In this document: in pieces, positions 36,919-46,052 of the stretch
Numbering within the stretch: position 1 is the stretch's first letter
Layout: each line of letters begins with the position of its first letter
Source: Nitrososphaerota archaeon
GTDB lineage: Archaea > Thermoproteota > Nitrososphaeria_A > Caldarchaeales > Calditenuaceae
Reading direction: 5' to 3'
NCBI GenBank assembly: GCA_009889515.1
Contig: WUQR01000139.1
Coordinates: 1-64,000, forward strand
Length of the DNA stretch: 64,000 nucleotides
Notes under the pieces: model-generated
Database searches by the model: none
Told to the model about the DNA's origin: nothing
The model's input: the letters and a program-made list of their open reading frames with translations, nothing else
Translations under genes and position numbers: made by a program

Positions 36919-37539
36919 GTGTTGGGGCTTGAGGAGGGTGTCCACTACGAGGTAGTGGTTACGACTTTCAGCGAGGACGGCTCTCCACACGCCGCGGCTA
37001 TGGGGTGTAGGGTCGTATCCCAGCCCTTGGCGATTCTGCTGAAGCCTCACGCCGAGTCTCAGACCGGGCGGAATCTCTTGAGGGCGAGGTGTGGCGCTGT
37101 TAACGTCGCGGCTCCCGAGTACATTGTTGAGGCGGCCCTAGACTTGGGTGTTGTGCCTATGAGCTTTGGTGCGGGGGAAGTGGTGGGTGCTCCGGTTCTA
37201 TGCGAGGCGTCGGCTGTCGTCGAGTTCTCGGTCGGTGAAATGGTGCGTGATGATGTCTGGCTTCGAGTACGCGGCTCCCCCGTATCCCTCAAGTATAGGC
37301 AGGCTCCTGCGAGGCCCTATTCCCGCTCCGCCGCACTCCTCGTCGAGGTGGCTGTGAAGCTCTCTAGGGTTGAGCCCTTCCTCGGCATGAATAGGCGTGA
37401 AGAAGCTCTCAGACTGCTGTCAGATGCGCGAGCCCTCATCGAAGACGCTGCCAGGCTTGCCGGCGGGGGCAGGCTGGGGCTGCTGGTCAGCGCCGTCAGG
37501 GAGAGGCTCTACTCTTTGGAGAGGAGAATACCTCCCTAG
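36919..37539 (+). CDS. DUF447-type FMN-binding split-barrel protein
   Basis: About 206 residues from GTG 36919. The conserved part begins LGLEEGVHYEVVVTTFSEDGSPHAAAMGCRVV, the split-barrel flavin fold of the DUF447 family, and a helical C-terminal part (VAVKLSRVEPFLGMNRREEALRLL) follows. The frame is open to 36769, but that extension is cysteine- and proline-rich and unlike the family. The real substrate is unknown; relatives are linked to archaeal cofactor pathways. It overlaps the convergent signal peptidase gene by 44 nt at the 3' end. Confidence 0.72.
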   Translation: MLGLEEGVHYEVVVTTFSEDGSPHAAAMGCRVVSQPLAILLKPHAESQTGRNLLRARCGAVNVAAPEYIVEAALDLGVVPMSFGAGEVVGAPVLCEASAVVEFSVGEMVRDDVWLRVRGSPVSLKYRQAPARPYSRSAALLVEVAVKLSRVEPFLGMNRREEALRLLSDARALIEDAARLAGGGRLGLLVSAVRERLYSLERRIPP

Positions 37540-38077
37540 CTATTAGGAGTATGTTGACGAGGATTATTGTGATCCAGATTATCTGGCCGAGTGGTGGGTA
37601 GAGTTCGCCCCTGAGAATGAGGGCTAGGTAGCCCACTCCTGTCCAAGCCGGTATCTTGAAGCCGGTCCACTTTCCCACGATTAGGCTGTAGGGGACTGGT
37701 GAGAAGAAGTCGGGATAAGCGTTGGCATCACCCTTCGTTATCACGCCGAATTCCGTCTTCCCTATAGCCCTGTGGACTATCCTCACACTGCCCCCCGGCT
37801 GCCAGAAGACTATCACATCGCCGCGTATCGGGTCAGCCACTATCTCCTCAGGCTTCACACCCTGAATCAGGAGAATGTCTCCCACCTCTATTGTGGGACG
37901 CATGCTACCGGTCGGGACGACGACTAAGGGTGTATCGGTCCCCAGCACTGCTCCCAAGAGGAAGTAGCCTAGAAGCGCGAGCCCCACAGCGAGGATGACG
38001 GGTATGAGCGACCTAGCTAGCCTGTGGCCTCGGCCTAGACGTTCTTTCTCAACCGTTCCCGGCTCCTCCGAACCCAT
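37496..38077 (-). CDS. Signal peptidase I (archaeal S26B type)
   Basis: 193 residues. An N-terminal membrane helix (about 25-46) precedes the catalytic motif VVVPTGSMRPTIEVGD with nucleophile S58. H102 (IVHRAIG, in the place of the bacterial general-base Lys) and D117 (TKGDANAYPD) complete the archaeal/ER-type active site. A second C-terminal helix is at about 160-182. It removes signal peptides of exported proteins. It overlaps the preceding 922-residue surface protein gene by 43 nt and is translated from the same message, which may link the two functionally. Confidence 0.88.
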   Translation of the reverse strand: MGSEEPGTVEKERLGRGHRLARSLIPVILAVGLALLGYFLLGAVLGTDTPLVVVPTGSMRPTIEVGDILLIQGVKPEEIVADPIRGDVIVFWQPGGSVRIVHRAIGKTEFGVITKGDANAYPDFFSPVPYSLIVGKWTGFKIPAWTGVGYLALILRGELYPPLGQIIWITIILVNILLIAREVFSSPKSRASP

Positions 38078-40803
38078 TCCGACGCTCCTCTCCTCTCACG
38101 GGGCTGTGTGCTGGGTGGTCTTGCCCTAGACTTTACCCTGAAGGAGTTGTATAGTCCATATATAGATAATGCAACTAGTACTGGAGCGGCGATGAGCGGG
38201 TAGAGGCTGTTGGAGCGGGCCTCGCCGTAGAGGAGCGTCTGGCTTGACGCTGACTTGACCGGTATCTTCACAGTGTTTATGGCGTCTCCACTCCCATATA
38301 CTATGTTGTATACGCCTCCGGGGATTATAGTCGATGCGGCTCCCTCGCTGTCTGTCTGAAGCTCCTCAATCGGCTCGTCCGTGCCCTCCCTCAGAAGCCT
38401 GACTATGAGGTTCGCTGCGGGGTTGCCGTCGAGTCTGAAGACCTTTAAGGCGAACTCATATACGGCGGCCTCTATAACAATCTTCTGCGTACCTGTCAGT
38501 GTTACGAGTCTGTCGGCGACGGGTACTCCCTTGTAGCTGACTCGGACGACGTAGTCTCCGGCTGGGAGCCTCAGTGCTGCTGAGCCAGTGTCTGCGCTGG
38601 CCTCCGCGAGGCTTCTATCCTCCATCTCGAATAGGAGCTGGGCACCCCTCAACAGCTCCCTCCCCTCCATCCCCATCGCATACACCTCTACTTGGAGCCT
38701 GTAGACCTTGCCCACAATCTCCACAATATCACCATCCCTTAAGGGGCGGTAGGAGCTTGTGTAAACGTTTACACCCAAATAGTTGACCGAGAGTGAGAGT
38801 GTCCCATTTGGGATGAACTTCAGCGTGAGCTCGCTGCCTTCCCTCAGTGTCTCCGCAACTGATAGTGTTCCGACGCTTAGCTTGAACTCTGCGCCTGTGA
38901 GTGGGGCGCCCTCGCCGTCGAGTATCTTGAATGTCATGGTGTAGACGCCCGTGTTCCGTATCTCTATGAGCCTCTGTTCCGGCGAGTATGTTATTGGGCT
39001 TGAGTAGACTTTTACGCCCTGATAGTGTATAGTGATTGTTCCTGTGGCTAGTGGTGCGTCTGGGAAGGATGCGAGCCCCTCCTCGTTCGTGACGGAGTCC
39101 TGTCTATAGGATGCCACTGTGAGTGTTGCCAACGCGCCGGTCAGCGGGTTCGCCCCCGCGTAATCCAGTATCCTCGCCCGGACATCAGCCACCCCAGCCC
39201 TTATGAAGAGCTCACCCGCCTCGACAGCCTCAGCCCCCAAATCGCCCGAAGCAACCTCGACCCCCATATAGGCGAAGGAATACCTGTAGGGCAGCCTAGC
39301 AAGCCCCTCAATCCGGCCACCCTCGCGGGCGACATCCACCGTTCCGAGGGCCTCGCCTCTGTAGAGTATCTTGAGGACCCCTGCGACAGGCTTATCGTCC
39401 AAAGATGATGCTCTAGCCGAGACCGTGTAGGAGCTGGGCCTAACCCTGCTGGACTCACCGTGCGCGGGTGTTAGCCCTCCCTCACCGATCACCAGGCCGT
39501 CGAGTATGATCGTGTAGTTGTATCTAACGATTGGATGGTCGCGGAATGTTACGGTGTTCCCGCCGCTGAAGGGCTCGGTGATCTGGTAGCCTCCAACCGA
39601 GAGTCTTACGCTAGACTTTTGGCTGATTATTTTTGGCAGGTTTCCGAAGAAGCCCGCGCTATCCAAAGTGATTGTGAAGTCTCCAAATCTGGCCTGAACC
39701 CTGACCGTCCCAGCCTGTACGTCGTCGCTTTGTAGGACGCTGTTGGCGACCTCTTGGCCCTCGAAGAGGAGTGTCAGGCGGTAGTCCCTCTCATCATAGA
39801 CGTATCCCATGCTAATGACACCACTATCCTCGCTGGTCTCGAGATAGAGCCTAGCGTCTACGTACAGCCTCGCCACGAGCTGGTAGTTCTTAGTGTATGA
39901 GGTTAGCGGCTTGTTCTTGAGGTCATAGACCTCTAACGTCAGACTGGTGAGCGGAAGCTTGATCGGCCCCCTGTCACGGTTATTCCCAACAATCTCGGGC
40001 GGGTCCACGGAGTATATCGTGTCACCCCTGTACACGACCTCGTAGATGTAGGTGCCCTGTGGGAGGAGGCTGAAGACCGCGACCCCGTTCTGGTCGCTGG
40101 TCGCCGTCAAATGAGCCTGGCCCGACTTCTCCCCACGCCAGAGCAGAGCTTGGAGGCCCTGAACAGGCCGCCCCTCCCTATCCTGAAGCGTGAGGCGGAG
40201 ACGATAGAGGCGGAGTATGATGTTATTATTGTTGTAGTTATTCTCAGTTAGATTGACTGTGGTGCTATTGCTGATCTGGAGCTGGAATACTTGGTGGTTG
40301 TAGGTGGCGTTGTAAGTGTATACGGTGCTGTTCCCGGGGAGTCTTGGGAAGGTTGCACACCCATCACTGCCCGTTTGCTGTGTATCGTCCTTCTGAGGGG
40401 TTGTTTGAGTCGACCTAACTCTCACTATAGCTCCCTGCACGGGCTGGACTCCACCCCACGACTGAACACAAATTCTGACATTGAAGACGCCTGTCCTGAA
40501 GATATTAGAACTACCGGGAATCCAGTTAGTGAATTCTCTGACTATTATGCCTAGGTATGTAATCGTTAAGTTGTATGGTATTGTAGTGTTCATGTTGTTG
40601 AGGGTTGCTATGCCGTTGCTGTTGGTAGAAGCCGAAAAAGTGCCCGAGGAGTTGCTGAGAGAGACATTAGCGCTTGGAAGGGGGTTTCCATGGTAGTCCT
40701 GTATGGTTATAGTTATTGTCGCTGCCTCGGCCGTGGGTGTGTGGGTGAGTATGAGTGATAGGGCCGCCAGTGCCGCTATACAGGCTAGGAGTAATACCTT
40801 CAT
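38035..40803 (-). CDS. Large exported protein of tandem beta-sandwich repeats
   Basis: 922 residues with a signal peptide (about 1-27), a C-terminal membrane helix (about 868-887) and a basic cytoplasmic tail. The ectodomain is about ten units of 70-90 residues, each a CarboxypepD-reg/Ig-like sandwich ending in a Y-x-G-x-x-V-type strand (ITYLGIIV, VVYRGDTI, IHYQGVKV, VNYLGVNV, VSYKGVPV). It should stand off the cell surface as a rod, probably a surface or adhesin-like protein. Signal peptidase follows with overlap. Asn-x-Ser/Thr sequons are frequent near the N-terminus. Confidence 0.8.
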   Translation of the reverse strand: MKVLLLACIAALAALSLILTHTPTAEAATITITIQDYHGNPLPSANVSLSNSSGTFSASTNSNGIATLNNMNTTIPYNLTITYLGIIVREFTNWIPGSSNIFRTGVFNVRICVQSWGGVQPVQGAIVRVRSTQTTPQKDDTQQTGSDGCATFPRLPGNSTVYTYNATYNHQVFQLQISNSTTVNLTENNYNNNNIILRLYRLRLTLQDREGRPVQGLQALLWRGEKSGQAHLTATSDQNGVAVFSLLPQGTYIYEVVYRGDTIYSVDPPEIVGNNRDRGPIKLPLTSLTLEVYDLKNKPLTSYTKNYQLVARLYVDARLYLETSEDSGVISMGYVYDERDYRLTLLFEGQEVANSVLQSDDVQAGTVRVQARFGDFTITLDSAGFFGNLPKIISQKSSVRLSVGGYQITEPFSGGNTVTFRDHPIVRYNYTIILDGLVIGEGGLTPAHGESSRVRPSSYTVSARASSLDDKPVAGVLKILYRGEALGTVDVAREGGRIEGLARLPYRYSFAYMGVEVASGDLGAEAVEAGELFIRAGVADVRARILDYAGANPLTGALATLTVASYRQDSVTNEEGLASFPDAPLATGTITIHYQGVKVYSSPITYSPEQRLIEIRNTGVYTMTFKILDGEGAPLTGAEFKLSVGTLSVAETLREGSELTLKFIPNGTLSLSVNYLGVNVYTSSYRPLRDGDIVEIVGKVYRLQVEVYAMGMEGRELLRGAQLLFEMEDRSLAEASADTGSAALRLPAGDYVVRVSYKGVPVADRLVTLTGTQKIVIEAAVYEFALKVFRLDGNPAANLIVRLLREGTDEPIEELQTDSEGAASTIIPGGVYNIVYGSGDAINTVKIPVKSASSQTLLYGEARSNSLYPLIAAPVLVALSIYGLYNSFRVKSRARPPSTQPRERRGASEWVRRSRERLRKNV

Positions 40804-40887
40804 TTGCCGCGCTCTGACCCAGCGATATGTGGTGGGGCTCTGATAAGTGTTATCCTTGGTGGCGGCAGGTATTATGAGGGTGTTATA

Positions 40888-41454
40888 CTACTTGGCTGAT
40901 ACGGTTTCGAGGGTCCATCTGACCGAGCTTATCAGCTCCCTCAGCCTAGAATCCTCCCTATAATTCCTCACGAGAATCTCCTTGACCCTGTCGCCGTCGT
41001 AGACTATCTCGTAGCTCAGGACTTTCTCCGGGTCGATCTCGCCTGCCTCTGCCCTCCTCCTATCCGCCTCAACCATCTGGTCAAGCACCTTTCTGAGGAG
41101 GAATGATGTGAAGGGCTTATCGTCGCCTCTGAGCTCCACTCCGGGGCTTAGCTGGAACCTGACCTCGTCCCTTGTGTAGCTTACGGTCGCGAGGTTGGCT
41201 CCTGTCCTGCTCCTTATTGAGCGTATCATGGGCTTCTCGGCTTGGGTCGGCTGGGGTGTCGGCGAAGGCTGCTCCAGGGTCTTGGCCAGCGTGTCCGCCT
41301 TCCTGAAGCTCAGCTCTGTCAAAAGCTCGTCCACATAGCTTCCCATCCTCTTGAGCATGTCGAGCTCTTGGTTTAGCTCGATTATTCTTCGCTCAATCCA
41401 TGCCTTAAGCTCGGCTAGCTGCCGTGTCCTCTCCTGCTGCTCCTCGCTACTCAG
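40888..41454 (-). CDS. Ligase-linked conserved protein, possible CTG start
   Basis: The first ATG is at 41358 and gives 156 residues. The frame stays open upstream to a TGA just before a CTG at 41454, and those extra 32 codons look like a charged coiled coil (RQLAELKAWIERRIIELNQEL) that merges smoothly into MLKRMGSYVDELLTEL. No ATG, GTG or TTG occurs in them. The CTG overlaps the ligase TGA as CTGA, the same arrangement as at cas7. The C-terminal part (VSYTRDEVRFQLSPGVEL; DKPFTSFLLRKVLDQM) looks globular. Family not recognised; linkage suggests a DNA-replication or repair role. Confidence 0.65.
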   Translation of the reverse strand: MSSEEQQERTRQLAELKAWIERRIIELNQELDMLKRMGSYVDELLTELSFRKADTLAKTLEQPSPTPQPTQAEKPMIRSIRSRTGANLATVSYTRDEVRFQLSPGVELRGDDKPFTSFLLRKVLDQMVEADRRRAEAGEIDPEKVLSYEIVYDGDRVKEILVRNYREDSRLRELISSVRWTLETVSAK

Positions 41455-43247
41455 GTAGGCTCACTCTCCTCTCCACTAACTATGGTCTTGAGCTGGGACT
41501 TGTACATTTCTATTATCTCCTTGACGGTCGTGGCGTCCTCTGGAGACTTGTCATCCCTATACCTCCCAGTGAACCTGGGGAATCTGACTGCGAGGCCGGC
41601 GTCCTTCGCAAGCACACCCCAGCCGCAGGTGTGTATTGGGCTGAGGGTGATCTCGTCCCCGACAATCTCGAGCACCATCTCGGGCCTCACCCAAATGTCG
41701 GGCTCCATTATAGACTCTACGCGGGCCGGCTTTTGGCTCAGGGCCAAGGGTGTGAGGGTCCTTGTCAGGTGTTCCAGGTCCTCGTCCTTGAATCCTGTCC
41801 CGACCTTGCAGACGGTCTTGAAGACGTCGGCCTCGTCGTCGTATGCCGCCATCAGTAGCGTGCCTATACGGCCGCTCCTCTTCCCCTTTCCGTAGAAGGC
41901 GCCGACCACGACCAAGTCAAGCGTGTCTGTGAGCTTCGAGACATAGCTCCGCTTGTATTTTATCCAGAGCCAGCCCCTCGCCCCGGCTCTGTAGATCGAT
42001 TTGGGTGAGACGTCTTTGACCATGACGCCCTCGCACCCGGCCTCCACAGCCCTAAGCATGAACTTGTCCAGTGTCTCAGGGTCTGAGACCATGATTCCCT
42101 CGGTTAGCATGAAGTTGTCTGAGGGCTCCAGTATTCTTGCAAGCCTCTCCCTCCGCTCCATGAGTGGCAGGTCGATGAGTGGCTCGCCGTCGATGTAGAG
42201 GGCGTCGAAGAAGAAGAGGCTGACAGGGTAGAGCTGGGCCGCCTTCTCGATGTCATATTTCCTCCTCCTATGCATCAGTTCTTGGAAGGGGAGCATGTCG
42301 CCTGTGTCCGGGTCGTAGGCTACAGCCTCACACTCGACTATCGCAGTGCGGGCCTTGATTCCACGCCTACACATCTCCACCACGTCTGGGAACTGCGAGG
42401 TAATGTTCTCCTGCCTCCTAGAGAAGATGACTATCTCAGAGTCGATCTTGTGTATCTGCATCCTCTCCCCATCGTACTTGTACTCTGCGTAGCCCTTGTT
42501 GCCTAGCTTCTCCAATATCTCCTCGGCGGATGTGAGCCTCTCAGCCAGCATGGGCCTCACAGGGACGCCGAGCCTCATGCCAATACTGCTCGCGCCCTTA
42601 ACGCCCTCAGCCTTCACCTTCGAGGCGACCAGCCCTATGTCTGAGCAGAGGTTGTAGGCGCGCTCGATCTCCTCCTTCCCACCACCGCTCATCGATGCAA
42701 GTGCGTCTATGATAGTCATGTCGGCGACCCCGAGCCTCATCTTCCCCGTAACCAGCCTGATGAGGTATTTGGCCTCCTTGGGCGAGGCCTGTGCCAAGAG
42801 CCCCGAGAGGGCCTTAACCTTCATCTCCATCGCACCCTCACCCGAGAACCGTGCTATTTTCTCCAGCTGGCTGTAGACCCTCTCCACTGTCAGCTCCTCT
42901 AGGCTAAGCGTGGTCTGCGCCTTCCTTGAGGAGAGCAGCTGCTCCGCCACAAGCCCAAGGTCCCCAGTCTTCCTAAGCATCTCCTCAATCCTCTGCTCAT
43001 CCACGCCTGTCACGAGCTTCAGCGCCCTTATTGCCAGCTTCTCAGCCATGCCGAGCTCGATGCCCACGTGGGCGGGGTAGAGTTCGCCGAGCGTGAGATA
43101 GGCTATCTTCCCAGCCTCGTCCGGGTCACACTCCCTGAAAAGCTCCACGAGAATATCCCGCATCTCAAGCCGCTTGGTCGTGGACTCGAGCCTCTCGTAG
43201 AAGCTGACTAGGCGCGAGAAGTCCAAACCCGCCCCCCTCCCCGCCAC
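41451..43247 (-). CDS. lig: ATP-dependent DNA ligase
   Basis: 598 residues, normal for archaeal LigI-type ligases. The N-terminal DNA-binding domain (1-230) is followed by the adenylation motif EYKYDGERMQIH with K257. Motifs III-V follow (FFFDALYIDG, EGVMVKD, WIKYKR). A C-terminal OB fold starts TLDLVVVGAFYGKGKRSG. It seals nicks in replication and repair. GTG start, with a TATA-like CTTTAAACC about 22 nt upstream, so it is probably leaderless. Confidence 0.97.
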   Translation of the reverse strand: MAGRGAGLDFSRLVSFYERLESTTKRLEMRDILVELFRECDPDEAGKIAYLTLGELYPAHVGIELGMAEKLAIRALKLVTGVDEQRIEEMLRKTGDLGLVAEQLLSSRKAQTTLSLEELTVERVYSQLEKIARFSGEGAMEMKVKALSGLLAQASPKEAKYLIRLVTGKMRLGVADMTIIDALASMSGGGKEEIERAYNLCSDIGLVASKVKAEGVKGASSIGMRLGVPVRPMLAERLTSAEEILEKLGNKGYAEYKYDGERMQIHKIDSEIVIFSRRQENITSQFPDVVEMCRRGIKARTAIVECEAVAYDPDTGDMLPFQELMHRRRKYDIEKAAQLYPVSLFFFDALYIDGEPLIDLPLMERRERLARILEPSDNFMLTEGIMVSDPETLDKFMLRAVEAGCEGVMVKDVSPKSIYRAGARGWLWIKYKRSYVSKLTDTLDLVVVGAFYGKGKRSGRIGTLLMAAYDDEADVFKTVCKVGTGFKDEDLEHLTRTLTPLALSQKPARVESIMEPDIWVRPEMVLEIVGDEITLSPIHTCGWGVLAKDAGLAVRFPRFTGRYRDDKSPEDATTVKEIIEMYKSQLKTIVSGEESEPT

Positions 43248-43311
43248 TAAAACTGCAGCTGCGGTTTAAAGCCTATTGCCCACAGAGGCTAGGGTGGGAT
43301 TATCCCGGTCT

Positions 43312-44253
43312 CTAGGCGGAATTCTCGACGACCCTAGCTCCAGAGTTGTTGGCCACGGTTACTGTTACGGTCCAGCCCCTCTCCTGGGCTAGGAGCCGAG
43401 CCGCCTCCTCAGCCACCCTCCGCGACTCAGTGAACCCGTAGACCGTCGGCCCCCAGCTGGACTGGCCAACCCCCAGCAGTCCCGCCTCCTCCATGGCCGA
43501 GACGATGGGTGCAGAGTCGGGGTTGAAGACTCCTTGCTGGTATGTGCTGAAGGCGGAGCCCACAAGCCTCTGATACTCGGAGAGGCCGCGCCCGAAGAGC
43601 TCTAGGTCGTGGTCTAAGACTCCGGGGAGTATCTTTTTCATTAGGAGCTCGACGAGCCTCTGCTCAGTCTCCACGCTATATTTCAGGCCTCTGAGCTTCT
43701 CTGCCTCGCCTCTTCTCGGATGCCCCTGCCTCCCCGGCGGCCTCGCATGAACCACAAACCAGTCCTCCGGAAACCTGAGCGAGACATACCGCCTCATCCT
43801 CGAGGCCGCTTCGCCCAGGTCGAGGATGAACCCCCCCGTCCTGAAGGCCGCCACGCCAACCCACGAGAAGGAGCCGACGAGGCCTGCCTCCACGAGAACC
43901 TCCAGAGGCGGCTCAACACCAGCTAGCCTCGAGACAGCCTCGAGCACCGAGAGGTAGAGCTGCGTCCCAGACCCCAGACCCACATGGCTTGGAGGCGCCT
44001 CGAGAACACGTACAATAACGCCCCCATCCAATCCAAGCCTCCCGGCAACAAGCCTGGCCACTTCTCCTGCCTCGTCGTTCCTTGGCCCATACACCCTAAC
44101 GCCCTGGCCATCCGCAAGCTCGGCCTCGACAACCGTCGCCGGCTCCACCACCGCCAAGCCTATCCCAGACCAAGGAGCCATCAACCATCCCGTAGAGGCG
44201 AACCCCATGTGGAGCCTCGCAGGCGCAAAAACCCTTACAGCCACACCAAACAT
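43312..44253 (-). CDS. mptG: Beta-RFAP synthase-like GHMP-family protein
   Basis: About 313 residues from ATG 44253. N-terminal VRVFAPARLHMGFAS, GIGLAVVEPATVVEA and SHVGLGSGTQLYLSVLEA match the beta-ribofuranosylaminobenzene 5'-phosphate synthase family. This family has the GHMP fold but makes a C-riboside from PRPP and p-hydroxybenzoate/aminobenzoate, the first step of methanopterin side-chain synthesis. Together with mptE this suggests a tetrahydromethanopterin-type C1 carrier. Codons upstream to 44307 are not conserved-looking. Confidence 0.82.
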   Translation of the reverse strand: MFGVAVRVFAPARLHMGFASTGWLMAPWSGIGLAVVEPATVVEAELADGQGVRVYGPRNDEAGEVARLVAGRLGLDGGVIVRVLEAPPSHVGLGSGTQLYLSVLEAVSRLAGVEPPLEVLVEAGLVGSFSWVGVAAFRTGGFILDLGEAASRMRRYVSLRFPEDWFVVHARPPGRQGHPRRGEAEKLRGLKYSVETEQRLVELLMKKILPGVLDHDLELFGRGLSEYQRLVGSAFSTYQQGVFNPDSAPIVSAMEEAGLLGVGQSSWGPTVYGFTESRRVAEEAARLLAQERGWTVTVTVANNSGARVVENSA

Positions 44254-44309
44254 CCAGTGTGGAAACTCCTCAAATAAAACCCTGCACCACTCCCTGGCAG
44301 GGGACACGC

Positions 44310-44753
44310 ATGCTGGTCAACTACTTCGCCTACGACGTAACACTAAACCCAGAGGTGATGAGGAGGATACTGTCTAGGTGGCAGGGACCTAGGAAGGCGA
44401 GGCTGGAGGGATACAGGCTCACATTCGACACATACTCTGCGGCTTGGAGGGGCGGGATTGCGGGGATAGAGGAGTCCAGCAACAGCCAAGTCATAGGCGC
44501 CCTCTACACAATAGAGAGCGAGGACTTCCCAATCCTCGACAGGTATCAGGGAGCCCCAAACATCAGGAGCCGCATAAAGATCATCGCCAAGACAGACACG
44601 GGGGCTGAGGAGGCGTACACCTACATCTCAGCAAACCCGAGAAAACACGTGGCCCCCTCCCGCGCCTACTTGGCCCTCATGCTCCGCGGCCTGAGGGTCC
44701 TAGGGTTCAGCGAGTCCGACGTGCTGCTGGTTGAGAAGGCGGCCTTCCCCTGA
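44310..44753 (+). CDS. Gamma-glutamylcyclotransferase-like (AIG2/GGCT) protein
   Basis: 147 residues from ATG 44310, beginning LVNYFAYDVTLNPEVM, a variant of the (Y/F)xYGSxx substrate loop of GGCT-fold proteins. It then has YRLTFDTYSAAWRGGIAGIEES, QVIGALYTIESEDFPILDRYQGAP and YTYIS. The conserved glutamate position is taken by ESEDFPILDRYQ. The substrate is unknown; related proteins act on gamma-glutamyl amines. Its last 88 nt overlap the convergent GtrA gene. Confidence 0.75.
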   Translation: MLVNYFAYDVTLNPEVMRRILSRWQGPRKARLEGYRLTFDTYSAAWRGGIAGIEESSNSQVIGALYTIESEDFPILDRYQGAPNIRSRIKIIAKTDTGAEEAYTYISANPRKHVAPSRAYLALMLRGLRVLGFSESDVLLVEKAAFP

Positions 44754-45205
44754 GGCGTCCCCGTATAGCTATCTAGTGTGCCGCGCCAGACCCAGACAAC
44801 ACTTGTCAGAAAGTTAATGGAGAAGGCCACGAAAGTCGCTACAAAGTATGCGACCAAGTGGTTGACGCCCAGCAAGGCCACCAACATGCTGTAAATGCCG
44901 AAGTTCACCGCAATGCTCGCGACACGCGTTACATGGAACTTCAGCATCCTCGCAAAGAATCCATCCGAGGACCTATTCTCCCTAAAAGTCCACGCATCAT
45001 TGATCATGAAGTTGGCTACCACTGAGATCTCGATGGAGGCCGCGCCTGCGACAAGCGAGTTAACCCCCCAAACATCGACAAGCAGGTAAAGAATTGCCTC
45101 AGCCAGCGCGAGGCACGCAACACCCACCAGGACAAACTTCATGGCCAGCTTAGAGGTTCCAATCCTGATAACTGCATACACTGTCCTGCGCAGCCCGCTA
45201 GGCAT
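44666..45205 (-). CDS. GtrA-like membrane protein
   Basis: About 179 residues from ATG 45205, with four membrane helices in the GtrA pattern: KFVLVGVACLALAEAILYLL, then ANFMINDAWTFRE and FSINFLTSVVWVWR near the end of the fourth helix. GtrA proteins help flip lipid-linked sugars for surface glycosylation. After the last helix there is an extra tail of about 35 polar residues whose codons overlap the convergent GGCT-like gene by 88 nt. The start overlaps the nfo stop by 8 nt. Confidence 0.8.
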   Translation of the reverse strand: MPSGLRRTVYAVIRIGTSKLAMKFVLVGVACLALAEAILYLLVDVWGVNSLVAGAASIEISVVANFMINDAWTFRENRSSDGFFARMLKFHVTRVASIAVNFGIYSMLVALLGVNHLVAYFVATFVAFSINFLTSVVWVWRGTLDSYTGTPQGKAAFSTSSTSDSLNPRTLRPRSMRAK

Positions 45206-46052
45206 GACGTAGCAGCCTCCTAACCACCTCCAAGTCCACCTCATATCCGCCATACTCGTCCTGAGGAGTCTCCAAGATCATGGGCAGGTTCCTCAGACTC
45301 TTGTGGTTGACTATGATGCGGAATCCCTCCTCGCCGATATATCCCCGGCCGATGTGCTCATGCCTGTCCAGATGGCTTCCAAGCTTCCCCCGCGAATCGT
45401 TGAGATGTAGGACCTTAAGCGTCTTAAGCCCTACATTCTCATCGAAATCCGAGAGCGTCTTCTCAAGGCCCTCCTCAACCGCTATGTCGTAGCCGGCGGC
45501 GTATAGGTGGCAGGTGTCGAGACACACACCCACCCGCTTCTCATCATCAACCTTGTCGAGGATAGCTCTTATCTGTGGGAAATAGGACCCCACACTATTC
45601 TTCTGGCCAGCCATATTCTCCAAGAGAATCATACACTTGGCCTCTACTTTTGATATTGTCTCATTGACGGCTCTGGCGACCTGTGAGATGCCCTTCTCAA
45701 GACCCTTACCCATGTGGCTTCCAATATGACATACGAGGTAGTCGAGCCCCAGCATCTCGCACCTTTGAAGCTCCTCGGCGAGGCTTTTCACAGACCGCCT
45801 CCAGCTCAGGGCCTCGGGGCTAGCTATGTTGGGGAGATATGGCATGTGCGCAACCACAACCTCATACCCCGCCTCTCTCCTCTTCCGCACAAACTCCTCA
45901 ATCTCCTCATCCTTCAACCTCTTAGAAATCCACCCCCGAGGATTCCTAGTGAATATCTGGAAGGTCGTGCAGCCCAGCTCCCTCGCCCTATCTACCGAAA
46001 GCGCAATCGAGCCAGAAATCGAGACATGAGCACCCAGTAGCACCATATCCAA
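45198..46052 (-). CDS. nfo: Endonuclease IV (AP endonuclease)
   Basis: 284 residues with the TIM-barrel zinc motifs GAHVSISGS, FTRNPRGW, YLVCHIGSHMG, LLENMAGQ, GVCLDTCHLYAAGYD, HLNDSRGKLGSHLDRHEHIGRG and ILETPQD. It cuts at abasic sites in base-excision repair. The frame starts at TTG 46052; ATG at 46046 is also possible. A TATA AGTTTAAAC about 26 nt upstream of 46052 fits a leaderless or near-leaderless message. Confidence 0.95.
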   Translation of the reverse strand: MDMVLLGAHVSISGSIALSVDRARELGCTTFQIFTRNPRGWISKRLKDEEIEEFVRKRREAGYEVVVAHMPYLPNIASPEALSWRRSVKSLAEELQRCEMLGLDYLVCHIGSHMGKGLEKGISQVARAVNETISKVEAKCMILLENMAGQKNSVGSYFPQIRAILDKVDDEKRVGVCLDTCHLYAAGYDIAVEEGLEKTLSDFDENVGLKTLKVLHLNDSRGKLGSHLDRHEHIGRGYIGEEGFRIIVNHKSLRNLPMILETPQDEYGGYEVDLEVVRRLLRHA

